Part shown: piece by piece, positions 27,315 to 36,184 of the stretch
Numbering within the stretch: position 1 is the stretch's first letter
How the letters are laid out: every line of letters begins with the position of its first letter
Source: Thermincola carboxydiphila
GTDB lineage: Bacteria; Bacillota; Thermincolia; Thermincolales; UBA2595
Reading direction: 5' to 3'
DNA length: 64,000 nt
Assembly (NCBI GenBank): GCA_016841045.1
Contig: JAENZX010000002.1
Location: 211,412 to 275,411 of the forward strand
Position numbers and translations under genes: made by a program
The notes under the pieces: generated by a model
Seen by the model: the letters and a program-made list of their open reading frames with translations, nothing else
Told to the model about the DNA's origin: nothing
Databases searched by the model: none

Positions 27315-27345
27315 AAGAGTGTCTGATTTTTAATCAGACACTTTT
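27315..27345. terminator. Bidirectional terminator between convergent genes
   Basis: AAGAGTGTCTGATT and AATCAGACACTTTT pair in a long stem. It serves the FlhB-like gene (+) and the PRC-barrel gene (-), whose last codons lie in it. Confidence 0.8.
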
Positions 27346-28380
27346 GTTTTGTGGCTCAGTTTCGATAACATTCATCTTTTCTTCGAGGTCCCTGGTGGCA
27401 ATCGAGATTAATAGTTCTCTTGTTCTCCCGGCTTCTTGGCAGGAGTCTATATGTTCCCTGGTAATTTCATCATTTTCTCTTACTATTATATTACCGGAGT
27501 CATCCAGAACTCTTCGGGCTGCTCTTAGTCCTATAAGAACGTTAATATCATGTTCAGGAAGCTGCTGTTCTGAGTCATCTTTGGCAGTCTGCAGTCTGTC
27601 AATCCACCATTCATAGGAAGTCTTAAGCTGATTTTTCTTTTCGTTGAGAATTTCTCCGGTTTTGGAGAGGAGCTCTTTACTTTTTCCTTTGCCTGTCTTG
27701 GCTGCCTGTGTTAAGTTTTGGCCCAATATTTTGGATGCTTGACTTACCTGGCTTCTTGTCTTATCCCAGGCTTTTTCAAATTCTTCCTTCCACTTTTCAA
27801 AGTCATCCCTGAATTCACTAAGGTCACCTTTTATATTTTCAATGCTATTCTGAAGTCCGGTATCCTCCTTTTCGATTGTGTCTTCAACTTTCTCGATAGT
27901 TATAAGCAAATCCTTACCTATTAGGGTTACGGCTGCTGCAGGTATACTGGCCTTGCCTTTAACCAGGTTCCTGATTAAACCTCCTGATAATATGTATTTT
28001 TCTATATGACCTGTGTCAGCATTAAAATAGAAATCATCAACCGTCCCAATAAATTTTCCCTGGGAAGTAACCGCTCGCGAGTTATAAATGTCCTTGTCTC
28101 TGAGGATTTTTTCCATTGATGGGAGGTTACTAATAGGCAGGATATTATCCGAACTCTCCACGATTACTGCGTGTTCCCCAAAAGATCTAATTGCGCTGAA
28201 TTCCACGCCTTTTGCATCCTTAAACAGGCCTTTTGAGCTGACAGTCAGACCGGCAACATTTTTAGACACTGGGTCAACAATTACTTTGAGAACAGTTCCG
28301 TTTTCTTCGCCCTGAAGTGAAATAACAGGCTTCCCGACTATATCCTGACTCTTTATAACAGGATTTCGTAGGTCTGTCAT
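27334..28380 (-). CDS. PRC-barrel domain protein with charged helical region
   Basis: The 348-residue protein has two or three PRC-barrel-like beta segments in the N-terminal half (including GKPVISLQGEENGTVLKVIV and GKFIGTVDDFYFNADTGHIE). A long charged, probably coiled-coil region (about 180-280) and a short C-terminal helical domain follow. AAAGGAGGT lies before the ATG at 28,380; the longer frame from 28,479 lacks a ribosome site. PRC barrels occur in RNA-processing and photosynthetic-reaction-centre proteins. The function here is unknown. Confidence 0.65.
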   Translation of the reverse strand: MTDLRNPVIKSQDIVGKPVISLQGEENGTVLKVIVDPVSKNVAGLTVSSKGLFKDAKGVEFSAIRSFGEHAVIVESSDNILPISNLPSMEKILRDKDIYNSRAVTSQGKFIGTVDDFYFNADTGHIEKYILSGGLIRNLVKGKASIPAAAVTLIGKDLLITIEKVEDTIEKEDTGLQNSIENIKGDLSEFRDDFEKWKEEFEKAWDKTRSQVSQASKILGQNLTQAAKTGKGKSKELLSKTGEILNEKKNQLKTSYEWWIDRLQTAKDDSEQQLPEHDINVLIGLRAARRVLDDSGNIIVRENDEITREHIDSCQEAGRTRELLISIATRDLEEKMNVIETEPQNKSV

Positions 28381-28483
28381 CAAAATACCTCCTTTTCCTT
28401 TCGACTTTCTATTATTAAATGTATTAGCACTTTTCATTTTAATCCGTATTAATTCAAAAAAAAATTTCTTAAGAACCATAAAA

Positions 28484-28527
28484 AAGCACCCATTCAGAGT
28501 GCTCGAATCACTCCTTCAGGGTGCTTT
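28484..28527 (-). terminator. Terminator after the 17M-like gene
   Basis: On the minus strand AAAGCACCCTGAAGGAGTG pairs with CACTCTGAATGGGTGCTTT in a two-part stem followed by T. Confidence 0.8.
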
Positions 28528-28548
28528 TCATTATTTGGATGTCAAAAC

Positions 28549-29031
28549 TTAGTGAGTTTCTACGTCACGGGCTCCATTATTGCGAAGAACGTCTGCAGCA
28601 CTGTTAATTTTGTCATCACTGGACTGAACAGCGGCAACAATATTGCCGCCTTTGACCTGGCCTTCATAGTACCTGCCGCGATCCTCCGGGATTCCCCAGT
28701 CAACAAGTCCTCCGGCAATGCCTCCGCTGGCAGCACCTGATAATAGCCCTGCAATAGGTCCTGCTGCAATGAGTGGCCCAATCCCAGGAATGGCGAGGGC
28801 TCCTGCTCCTACAGCCAAACCTGCAATTCCTCCGAGAACACCTCCGGTAGTCGCACCGTCAGTAAGAGAGTCTCCACCAAACATTACGCTGTTTTCATCA
28901 GTATTTGCATCTTTGTCTTCATTTTTGGCTACTATGGAAATTTCCTTGTCAAAGCCTTTATTTCTAAGCTCCGACACAGCTTTTTCAGCCTGGTCTTTAG
29001 AAGAGAATACACCAATTACAGTTTTGGACAC
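28549..29031 (-). CDS. General stress protein 17M-like, glycine-zipper protein
   Basis: The 160-residue protein opens with a YflT/17M-type domain (TVIGVFSSKDQAEKAVSEL). A Gly/Ala-rich hydrophobic zipper (about 55-110) and a short C-terminal alpha/beta segment follow. Such proteins associate with membranes and are induced by general stress in Bacillus. The GTG start follows AAAGGAGGAA. It shares orientation with the PRC-barrel gene but is separated from it by a terminator. Confidence 0.75.
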   Translation of the reverse strand: MSKTVIGVFSSKDQAEKAVSELRNKGFDKEISIVAKNEDKDANTDENSVMFGGDSLTDGATTGGVLGGIAGLAVGAGALAIPGIGPLIAAGPIAGLLSGAASGGIAGGLVDWGIPEDRGRYYEGQVKGGNIVAAVQSSDDKINSAADVLRNNGARDVETH

Positions 29032-29298
29032 TTTGAGCTTCCTCCTTTAAATTTATTGTTTACTATAAATTGTTGGGTACATAGATAGGATTCCCGGCTT
29101 GCAAAACAATATGTGATTTTTGATTATTTGGTTAATTAATGCGGATATAAATGATAACAAAATACAATAATAATACAAGCAAACCCAGTATTTATGGGTG
29201 TATGGACCGAACTCTAAAAAATTATTTATTTTTTTAGAAATTCTGTTATAATATTCTTATGTGCTTTTTAGAAAACTATATATTGGGAGGAATGAACA
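29032..29298 (+). other. AT-rich leader region upstream of the polyamine operon
   Basis: The only regulatory signal I see is a perfect TATAAT at 29,247-29,252, about 47 bp before the decarboxylase start. No good -35 is visible. I found no riboswitch-like structure by eye. Confidence 0.4.
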
Positions 29299-29757
29299 AT
29301 GCTGCCAACGCCGAAAAAGTACTTCATAACTGCGGCGTCTGCTGAAGGCAGAAGTAATCTTACTGCCTTTGATAACGCATTACTTAAAGCAAGAATAGGT
29401 AATGTTAACCTGATTAGAGTAAGTAGTATCCTGCCGCCCGGAACGGAACTTGATGATGGGCTGCAGATTCCGCCCGGTTCATTGGTTCCGACTGCTTACG
29501 GTTCAATTGTTAGTGATGTTCCAGGAGAAACCATCGCTGCAGCAGTTGCAATAGGCTTGTCTGAGGATAGCTTTGGTGTTATCATGGAGTTTTCAGGAAA
29601 ATGTAGTAAAGCCGAGGCTGAAGAGATAATTACAGGAATGGTGCGGGAGGCATTTGAGACCCGTGAAAAACCCTTAAAGGAAATAAAAGTGGCAGCGGTT
29701 GAGCATACAGTGGAAAAAATAGGCTGCGCATTTGCTGCCGTACCAATGTGGTATTAA
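29299..29757 (+). CDS. pdaD: Pyruvoyl-dependent arginine decarboxylase
   Basis: This enzyme converts arginine to agmatine using a pyruvoyl group made by self-cleavage. The 152-residue proenzyme has the cleavage motif RVSSILPPG; by analogy with characterised members, cleavage falls between Ser42 and Ser43, and Ser43 becomes pyruvoyl. The Gly-rich N-terminal block and C-terminal FAAVPMWY also fit the family. GGGAGG precedes the ATG. It heads a three-gene polyamine operon: agmatine goes to agmatinase (31 kb), and putrescine goes to spermidine synthase. Confidence 0.9.
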   Translation: MLPTPKKYFITAASAEGRSNLTAFDNALLKARIGNVNLIRVSSILPPGTELDDGLQIPPGSLVPTAYGSIVSDVPGETIAAAVAIGLSEDSFGVIMEFSGKCSKAEAEEIITGMVREAFETREKPLKEIKVAAVEHTVEKIGCAFAAVPMWY

Positions 29758-29875
29758 TTGTTTAAGGGGAGGCCTAGCGGACTCCCTTTTAAATTTAATA
29801 TTTATAATATAAGTTTAAGGCTGAAATGGGCATCAAAATTAAGCCTTTAAGTAACAGAATCTAGGAGGATTTAGT

Positions 29876-30715
29876 ATGGATCTTTGGGTAACAGAAAAAC
29901 AGACAGAAATAATGGCAATAAGTTATAAGGTTAAAAAGACTCTGCATAGTGAGAAGACAGAATTTCAAGAACTGGCGGTCGTTGAAACAGAGCAGTTTGG
30001 CCGGATGCTGCTTCTTGACGGCATTATTCAAACCACTATAGGAGAAGAGTTTGTTTATCATGAGATGATGGCTCACGTACCTTTAAACACTCACCCAAAT
30101 CCGAAAAAAGTTTTGGTTATCGGTGGAGGAGATGGCGGCGTTATCCGTGAAGTAGTTAAGCATCCTGCTGTTGAACAGGCAGTGCTTTGTGAGATTGATC
30201 GTAGGGTTGTAGAGGTTTCCAGGAAATATCTGCCCGAAATCAGCTGCGGATTGGATGACCCCAAAGTAACGGTCTTATATGCAGACGGAATCAAGCATGT
30301 CAAGGAAAACCCCAATACATATGATGTTATTATAGTTGATTCAACAGACCCCATTGGACCTGCAGAGGCGCTGTTTACAGAAGACTTTTATCATTCTGTT
30401 GCCGGTGCTTTAACTAAAGACGGTATAATGGTCGCTCAAACTGAGTCACCTTTTGTTACACCAGACCTTGTTTTAAGCTGCTATAAGAGGATTTCTTCTG
30501 CACTTCCTTTGACAAAGGTTTACCTTGCACATGTACCTGTATACCCCACTGGAATGTGGTCAATTACCATGGGCTCTAAAACCTACGATCCGGAAAAGGT
30601 CGATAAAACTAAAATATCTTCTTATCCAACGAGATATTATACACCTGAAATTCATTATGCTGCGTTTGCTCTGCCTAAATTTGTACAGGATTTGCTTAAT
30701 GAAAAGGCGAAGTAG
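29876..30715 (+). CDS. speE: Spermidine synthase
   Basis: The 279-residue enzyme transfers an aminopropyl group from decarboxylated SAM to putrescine. It shows the binding block [20 protein letters not shown] and the catalytic region [16 protein letters not shown]. The ATG follows AGGAGG. It is flanked by the arginine decarboxylase and agmatinase genes. SAM decarboxylase (speD), needed to supply its co-substrate, is not in the window. Confidence 0.93.
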   Translation: MDLWVTEKQTEIMAISYKVKKTLHSEKTEFQELAVVETEQFGRMLLLDGIIQTTIGEEFVYHEMMAHVPLNTHPNPKKVLVIGGGDGGVIREVVKHPAVEQAVLCEIDRRVVEVSRKYLPEISCGLDDPKVTVLYADGIKHVKENPNTYDVIIVDSTDPIGPAEALFTEDFYHSVAGALTKDGIMVAQTESPFVTPDLVLSCYKRISSALPLTKVYLAHVPVYPTGMWSITMGSKTYDPEKVDKTKISSYPTRYYTPEIHYAAFALPKFVQDLLNEKAK

Positions 30716-30750
30716 ATTGAATTGCTTAGAATTTACCGGAGGTATATGAA

Positions 30751-31620
30751 TTGGAACTAGTCGAACGATACTCAAACTACATTGGAAGTAACGATTCATA
30801 CGAGGAAGCAGACACCGTAATTATTGGTGTTCCTATGGACTATACCGTTAGTTACCGGCCTGGTTCCAGGTTTGCACCTCAGGCAGTCAGAAACGTATCT
30901 TTTGGACTGGAAGAATATAGTGTTTATTTAGACCGTGACCTTGCTGAGTACAGCTATTTTGACTGGGGGGATATCAACCTGCCCCTGGGTAATGTCCCAC
31001 TTAGTCTTGAGCGGATTGGGCAGGTTGCAGCTCAGGTATTTAGGGATAGTAAGTTCCCGATTTTTATTGGTGGAGAGCATTTGGTTTCCTATCCGATCAT
31101 CAGGGAGGCTCAACGAAATTATCAGGATCTTGTTGTTATTCAGTTTGATGCTCATGCTGACCTTAGAACTGATTATCTTGGTGAGTCAAATTCCCATGCG
31201 ACTGTTATGCGTAAAGCCTGTGAAATAGTCGGTGGCCGTAATTTGTACCAGTTTGGAATCCGGTCCGGAACACGCGAAGAATTTGCCTATGCCAAAGAAA
31301 ATACTAATATTTATATAGATAAAGTCATTGAACCGTTAAAGCAGGTTGTTCCCACTCTTGGAAACCGTCCGGTTTATATAACTGTAGATATTGACGTGGT
31401 AGACGGGGCTTTTGCTCCGGGGACAGGTACAGTTGAACCAGGGGGCATATCTGCAAGGGAATTGATTGAGGCTTTTCATTCAATGTGCGGGCTTAATATT
31501 ATTGGGATGGATATTGTAGAAATTGCACCTGCCTTTGACCAGTCAGAGAGAACCGCGATATTGGGAGCCAAGCTGATTAGGGAAGGGATACTTGGGTTTA
31601 CAAAACCTTCTGCACGTTAA
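30751..31620 (+). CDS. speB: Agmatinase
   Basis: The 289-residue ureohydrolase converts agmatine to putrescine and urea with a binuclear Mn centre. Ligand motifs GGEHLVSYP, FDAHADLR and DIDVVDGAFAPGTGT are intact. The start is a TTG at 30,751 after GGAGGT; a nearby ATG at 30,746 is out of frame. It completes the route arginine to agmatine to putrescine to spermidine with the two genes upstream. Confidence 0.92.
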   Translation: MELVERYSNYIGSNDSYEEADTVIIGVPMDYTVSYRPGSRFAPQAVRNVSFGLEEYSVYLDRDLAEYSYFDWGDINLPLGNVPLSLERIGQVAAQVFRDSKFPIFIGGEHLVSYPIIREAQRNYQDLVVIQFDAHADLRTDYLGESNSHATVMRKACEIVGGRNLYQFGIRSGTREEFAYAKENTNIYIDKVIEPLKQVVPTLGNRPVYITVDIDVVDGAFAPGTGTVEPGGISARELIEAFHSMCGLNIIGMDIVEIAPAFDQSERTAILGAKLIREGILGFTKPSAR

Positions 31621-31624
31621 GTCC

Positions 31625-31653
31625 TTGACAAATCAATGACAGTACGCTACTAT
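31625..31653 (+). promoter_or_regulatory. Promoter of the first tRNA block
   Basis: Consensus TTGACA (31,625-31,630), 17-bp spacer, TACTAT (31,648-31,653), about 38 bp before tRNA-Val. Confidence 0.8.
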
Positions 31654-31690
31654 ATAACATGTGTCAAAAACGGAATACGCTTCAACGAAT

Positions 31691-31766
<76 letters not shown>

Positions 31767-31772
31767 AATTAC

Positions 31773-31849
31773 GGAGCTGTGGTGTAGAGGCCTAACATGC
31801 CTGCCTGTCACGCAGGAGATCGCGAGTTCGAATCTCGTCAGCTCCGCCA
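31773..31849 (+). tRNA. tRNA-Asp (GTC), copy 1
   Basis: The acceptor GGAGCTG pairs with CAGCTCC, the anticodon is GTC, the discriminator is G, and CCA is encoded. Confidence 0.97.
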
Positions 31850-31853
31850 TTTT

Positions 31854-31929
<76 letters not shown>

Positions 31930-31995
31930 TCTAATTATAATATGCGGACTAGGTAAAAAAAATCTTAAAAAATCGGATATCACCAAAATTTACAT

Positions 31996-32025
31996 TTGAC
32001 TTCTCTGTGCCGACTATGCTATACT
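31996..32025 (+). promoter_or_regulatory. Promoter of the second tRNA block
   Basis: TTGACT (31,996-32,001), 18-bp spacer, TATACT (32,020-32,025) with an upstream TG (extended -10), about 35 bp before the second tRNA-Val. Confidence 0.75.
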
Positions 32026-32059
32026 TATTTTTGTCGACACGGCAAATGGTTCGACATAA

Positions 32060-32135
<76 letters not shown>

Positions 32136-32141
32136 AATTAC

Positions 32142-32218
32142 GGAGCTGTGGTGTAGAGGCCTAACATGCCTGCCTGTCACGCAGGAGATCGCGAGTTCGA
32201 ATCTCGTCAGCTCCGCCA
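32142..32218 (+). tRNA. tRNA-Asp (GTC), copy 2
   Basis: Identical to copy 1. Confidence 0.97.
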
Positions 32219-32222
32219 TTTT

Positions 32223-32298
<76 letters not shown>

Positions 32299-32314
32299 TT
32301 TAATTTAAAAATAT

Positions 32315-32389
32315 GCGGAAATAGCTCAGTGGTAGAGCATCGCCTTGCCAAGGCGAGGGTCGCGAGTTCGAATCTCGTTTTCCGCTCCA
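32315..32389 (+). tRNA. tRNA-Gly (GCC)
   Basis: The acceptor GCGGAAA pairs with TTTCCGC (one G-T-free stem), the anticodon loop is TTGCCAA, and CCA is encoded. It is present once, after the second block. Confidence 0.95.
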
Positions 32390-32396
32390 TTAAAAA

Positions 32397-32421
32397 ACAA
32401 AAACGCCAATAGGCGTTTTTA
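32397..32421 (+). terminator. Terminator of the tRNA cluster
   Basis: AAAAACGCC, AATA, GGCGTTTTT, then a T-rich run. Confidence 0.88.
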
Positions 32422-32446
32422 TTTTTTTATGGAGCTGCTGATGCAT

Positions 32447-32564
32447 GCTGAGAAAAATGCGATTTGGACTTCGTTGTGCGCCCCGACTCAATCCTCAACG
32501 TACGTTGAGTACGCCTCCGGTTGAGTCGGGTCGTACGCCTTGCCAAATCGCATTTTTCTACCTC
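32447..32564. repeat. Imperfect palindromic element (about 115 bp)
   Basis: AGAAAAATGCGATTTGG on the left pairs with CCAAATCGCATTTTTCT on the right. CCCGACTCAA pairs with TTGAGTCGGG, and the centre holds CAACGTACGTTG. Arms are imperfect between these blocks. The rest of the gap to nrdJ (32,565-32,739) is AT-rich with short ACATGAAAC direct repeats and no gene. Confidence 0.7.
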
Positions 32565-32739
32565 TGGGTCTGAAAAGAAATAAAACATAAAAACATGAAA
32601 CAAAAAAACATGAAACATAAAACAACACATATGAAAATCATTTATGAAAACTTGAATAGGACTAATGTTATTGACGGAGTATAATATAGATAGGAATATA
32701 CATTGAGCTAGCAAATGCACGGCCTATATGGAGGAGACT

Positions 32740-34494
32740 ATGGGCATTTTTAATGAGGATGCGGTTCAGATTTTGCGGCAAAGGTACTTGCTTAAGGATG
32801 CCGCAGGAAGTGTAATTGAAGATGCTGAAGCTATGATTAAAAGAGTGGCGGTGGCGGTGGCTGCTGCTGAGGATAAGAGGAGTTACTGGGAAGAAAAATT
32901 CTATGACCTACTGATAAGTCTGCGGTTTCTGCCTAACAGCCCGACTATTGCCAATGCAGGGAGGCCCAAAGGGCAGTTAGCCGCCTGTTTTGTTTTGCCG
33001 GTTCCCGATTCTATAGATGGTATTTTTGAGACCATTAAGCGGGCCGCTCTTATTCATAAGACCGGAGGTGGAACAGGATTTTGTTTTTCCGGCATTCGTC
33101 CCAAGGATGACCTGGTTTCTTCAACAGGTGGAGTGGCCTCTGGACCGGTGCCATTTATAAAGGCCTTCAATAGTGCCACAGATGCGGTAAAACAGGGCGG
33201 TATGCGCAGGGGTGCTAATATGGCAGTTCTTGACTACCAGCATCCGGATATTTTTGAATTCATTGACTTAAAGGAAGAAGAAGGGGTACTGCAAAACTTC
33301 AATATTTCTGTTAGTGTGGATGATAGGTTTATGTCAGGACTGGCTCATAACCGGGTTGTTGAGTTTATTAATCCCAGGAATGGTAAGGAGTACGGGAAAA
33401 ATATTTCTTCCAATGAATTATTTGAGAGGTTGGTCAAGGCAGGATGGAGGAATGGTGAACCGGGAATTCTGTTTTTTGATCATATTAATGCAGCTAATAC
33501 CTTACCTGGACTCGGCCCTATGAACGCTACCAATCCATGTGGGGAACAGCCGCTGCTTGATTATGAAACCTGTACCCTGGGCAGTCTCAATCTGCCTCTG
33601 TACGTGTCTGGAAATGCGGATGAGGACTTTAGGAAAAGGCTTGACTGGAAGAAGTTGAAGGAAGATATAACAACTGCAGTGCGTTTTCTTGACGATGTAA
33701 TTGATGCTAATTATTATGTATTCCCCGAGATAGAACAGATAACAACAGCTAACCGCAAAATCGGCTTAGGTGTAATGGGTTTTGCCGATATGCTTGTTGA
33801 GTTGGGGGTGCCCTACGCTTCTAATCAAGCTCTGGAATTAATATCTGAGCTGATGGGCTTTATTATGACCAGTGCCAGGGAAGCCAGCCGGCTTATTGCT
33901 GAAGAAAAAGGATCTTTTGGAAACATTGATAAAAGCATTTTTAAAGGACAGCTTATGCGTAACGCAACAGTTACAACTATTGCCCCTACAGGTACCTTAT
34001 CTATGCTGGCCGATGTCTCAAGTGGGATTGAACCATTGTTTGGCCTTAAGTTTACAAAAGAGGTTTTAAACGGCAGAAAGTTTACTGTGACCAACCGTAA
34101 ATTTGAAGAGACTGCTAGAGCTAGGGGATTCTGGTCGGAAGATTTAATGGCTGAGATTGCGGAAAAGGGTAGTTTGGGCGGGGTTAATGGTGTGCCTGAA
34201 GATGTACGAAGGGTTTTTGTAACCTCTTTTGATATCTCACCTGAATGGCATGTCAGGGTCCAGGCGGTTTTTCAGTCACATGTTGATAATGCAGTGTCCA
34301 AGACTATAAATTTCCCCTTTGATGCGACTGTTGAACAGATCAAGGATACCTATATCCTGGCATGGAAGCTGGGGTGTAAGGGGCTAACCATATACAGGAC
34401 AGGCTCGAGGGAGAGTCAGGTTCTCAGCTTTTCCGGCGATACCGAAGCAGGAGGAGCGAAAGCTACAGAGAGATGCACTGACTGTACTTATTGA
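32740..34494 (+). CDS. nrdJ: Adenosylcobalamin-dependent (class II) ribonucleotide reductase
   Basis: The 584-residue enzyme reduces ribonucleotides with a B12-generated thiyl radical and needs no oxygen. It shows FLPNSPTIANAG, AACFVLPVPDSI, TGGGTGF, and the active-site block NPCGEQPLLDYETC. The C terminus ends in a CTDC pair suitable for redox recycling. The size matches the short clostridial form. The ATG at 32,740 follows GGAGGAG; the ATG at 32,728 precedes that site and is rejected. It implies cobalamin use. Confidence 0.9.
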   Translation: MGIFNEDAVQILRQRYLLKDAAGSVIEDAEAMIKRVAVAVAAAEDKRSYWEEKFYDLLISLRFLPNSPTIANAGRPKGQLAACFVLPVPDSIDGIFETIKRAALIHKTGGGTGFCFSGIRPKDDLVSSTGGVASGPVPFIKAFNSATDAVKQGGMRRGANMAVLDYQHPDIFEFIDLKEEEGVLQNFNISVSVDDRFMSGLAHNRVVEFINPRNGKEYGKNISSNELFERLVKAGWRNGEPGILFFDHINAANTLPGLGPMNATNPCGEQPLLDYETCTLGSLNLPLYVSGNADEDFRKRLDWKKLKEDITTAVRFLDDVIDANYYVFPEIEQITTANRKIGLGVMGFADMLVELGVPYASNQALELISELMGFIMTSAREASRLIAEEKGSFGNIDKSIFKGQLMRNATVTTIAPTGTLSMLADVSSGIEPLFGLKFTKEVLNGRKFTVTNRKFEETARARGFWSEDLMAEIAEKGSLGGVNGVPEDVRRVFVTSFDISPEWHVRVQAVFQSHVDNAVSKTINFPFDATVEQIKDTYILAWKLGCKGLTIYRTGSRESQVLSFSGDTEAGGAKATERCTDCTY

Positions 34495-34541
34495 CATGTG
34501 CAATTTTCCTTTTGTGGTATACAATTTCAGCTAAACATTAG

Positions 34542-34575
34542 TTGACTTGATATGCCGTTTATGTTAATATATTAT
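34542..34575 (+). promoter_or_regulatory. Promoter region of the tRNA-Cys/tRNA-Leu pair
   Basis: Two overlapping options are present: TTGACT (34,542) to TAATAT (34,565), and TTGATA (34,547) to TATTAT (34,570), each with 17-bp spacing. Confidence 0.6.
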
Positions 34576-34604
34576 TTGTCACCGACAAGAACACACTTTT
34601 TCGA

Positions 34605-34679
34605 GGCGGCATGGCCAAGTGGCTAAGGCAGAGGACTGCAAATCCTTTATCCCCAGTTCGAATCTGGGTGCCGCCTCCA
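34605..34679 (+). tRNA. tRNA-Cys (GCA)
   Basis: The acceptor GGCGGCA pairs with TGCCGCC, the anticodon loop is CTGCAAA, and CCA is encoded. Confidence 0.96.
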
Positions 34680-34686
34680 TTTATAT

Positions 34687-34775
34687 GCCCGAGTGGCGGA
34701 ACTGGCAGACGCACAGGACTTAAAATCCTGCGAGGCTCAACCCTCGTACCGGTTCGACCCCGGTCTCGGGCACCA
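34687..34775 (+). tRNA. tRNA-Leu (TAA), island attachment site
   Basis: The class II tRNA of 89 nt has acceptor GCCCGAG/CTCGGGC, an anticodon loop CTTAAAA, a long variable arm and an encoded CCA. Its 3' 60 bp recur at 63,621-63,680. Confidence 0.97.
34716..34775 (+). other. attL: tRNA-Leu 3' end
   Basis: This is the left copy of a 60-bp direct repeat bounding the island. Three mismatches separate it from the right copy, and the last 31 bp (34,745-34,775) are identical. Being inside an intact tRNA, it is the copy that keeps the gene functional. Confidence 0.85.
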
Positions 34776-34789
34776 TTTTAGAATATCAA

Positions 34790-34832
34790 GCATTCCAAGG
34801 TTTTTGCAAACGCAGACCTTGGAATTTTTTAT
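34790..34832 (+). terminator. Terminator after tRNA-Leu
   Basis: ATTCCAAGGT and ACCTTGGAAT arms are followed by a T-rich run. It lies just inside the island and could be supplied by it. Confidence 0.75.
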
Positions 34833-34939
34833 TTTTACGCAATGCGTAGGATTTGATGTTTAAGTTGCGCAGGATTTAAAATTTATCCTCCTGTGGGTAT
34901 CTCAAAAAAATCAATCAAATCTAAGGAGGATGATGGTTA

Positions 34940-35909
34940 ATGGCAAATCAAAAAAACAAACTAAAAACATCTAAAAGGCAACGCAGGACTGGAAATCTTA
35001 CGCAATCGTTAGCAGTTCAAATTACGCAGTTCCTAGTTCACTGTTACCAAAGAAACTTGACACAAAACACGGTTGATACATATGAACGGCATTTAGGTAA
35101 ATTTGAGAAACACCTGGTTTCGATTGAACACTCTACTCTTGTTTCAGATATTGACAAGAATCATATAAATGCATATATTCTTTTACTCAAACAAGTAGAG
35201 ACTTTGAGTCCTAATACTATCAATTCGGTCATACGGCATCTAAGGGCGTTTTTTTCGTATTTAGTTGAGAACTCAAATTGTAGAAAAAAGCCCATTAACG
35301 CAAGTGAAGAAATTGCGTGTTGATGAAGAGCCACTAAGGCCTTTCACAGATAGACAAATCAAATTGCTGTTAAGTCAACCCGATAAATCAACATATGTTG
35401 GGTATCGAGACTATATAATCATGAGCTTGTTACTTGGTACTGGAATAAGGGTGTCCGAATTAATTAATATAAGATTTGGGGATATTGACCTCCAACAAGG
35501 GAGTATTCTTGTTAGGGTATCAAAAGCCAGAAAACCGAGGTTAGTAGGACTTCCTAAATTATTAAGAGTAGATTTACAAAGGTTTTTTCAACTTTGTTAC
35601 GAATCTTTGTCCCAAGAAGATTTTGTATTTCAGAATATTGATGGAGGACAAATTAGTGTTAGAACTGTACAGGAGCGAATAGCTAGTTACGGTAAACATT
35701 TAGGGATGATTGGGGTAAGGTGTAGTCCTCATACATTTCGAAGAACTTTTGCTATTTCTTATTTAAAGAATGGTGGGAGTACCGCATCTTTACGGCAACA
35801 GTTAGGGCATTCCTCATTACAAATCGTAGAAAAGTATCTTTATTGGTCTGATAAGGATATTTTAGTGGAACATGAAAAGTACAATCCTATTGATAAAATG
35901 AACTATTAA
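34940..35909 (+). pseudogene. Tyrosine recombinase (island integrase), frameshifted
   Basis: Two frames make one XerC/D-like recombinase. 34,940-35,323 encodes the SAM-like core-binding domain. The C-terminal catalytic domain continues in the +1 frame to 35,909, with GTGIRVSELI (catalytic Arg), HTFRRTFA (His-x-x-Arg), LGHSS and a Tyr in EKYLYW. The frames switch at a run of six A (35,284-35,289); one A fewer restores NCRKSPLTQVKK. AAGGAGG precedes the ATG. It lies 165 bp from the tRNA-Leu end, as expected for the integrase of this island. It may be inactive, or rescued by slippage on the A-run. Confidence 0.8.
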
Positions 35910-36184
35910 TGAAGGAGACCAAGACCTGAAAAGTCGTTATTAGATATGGGAGTGGATATACAAGGCGATGGTGGTGGCCCAAATATTCGACTTAAATATA
36001 ACTGGTAAAACTTTTGAAGGGTCAATTTGCTTTTTACTGTAAGCGTGGAATAATTCAAGGCTACCCACATAATATGAATAAGATATCTGTAATGCAGAAT
36101 TTTACATTTATATTCAAAAAGGAGGAATTTTTGTAAAAAGCTCGAAAGGCATATATAAAAAGTGTCAAGAGGTAGGATTAAATT
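35910..36184 (+). other. AT-rich spacer, no gene seen
   Basis: Short frames only. AAAGGAGGAA at 36,117-36,126 looks like a ribosome site, but the following GTAAAAAGC has no usable start or frame, so it may be the remains of a lost gene. Confidence 0.35.

Noticed and set aside
35284-35290. Canonical A-AAA-AAG slippery site in the integrase gene suggesting programmed -1 frameshifting
   Set aside because: The heptamer is in the right phase, but the C-terminal domain is in the +1 frame. A -1 slip would not reach it. A single extra A, or slippage at the A-run, explains it better.
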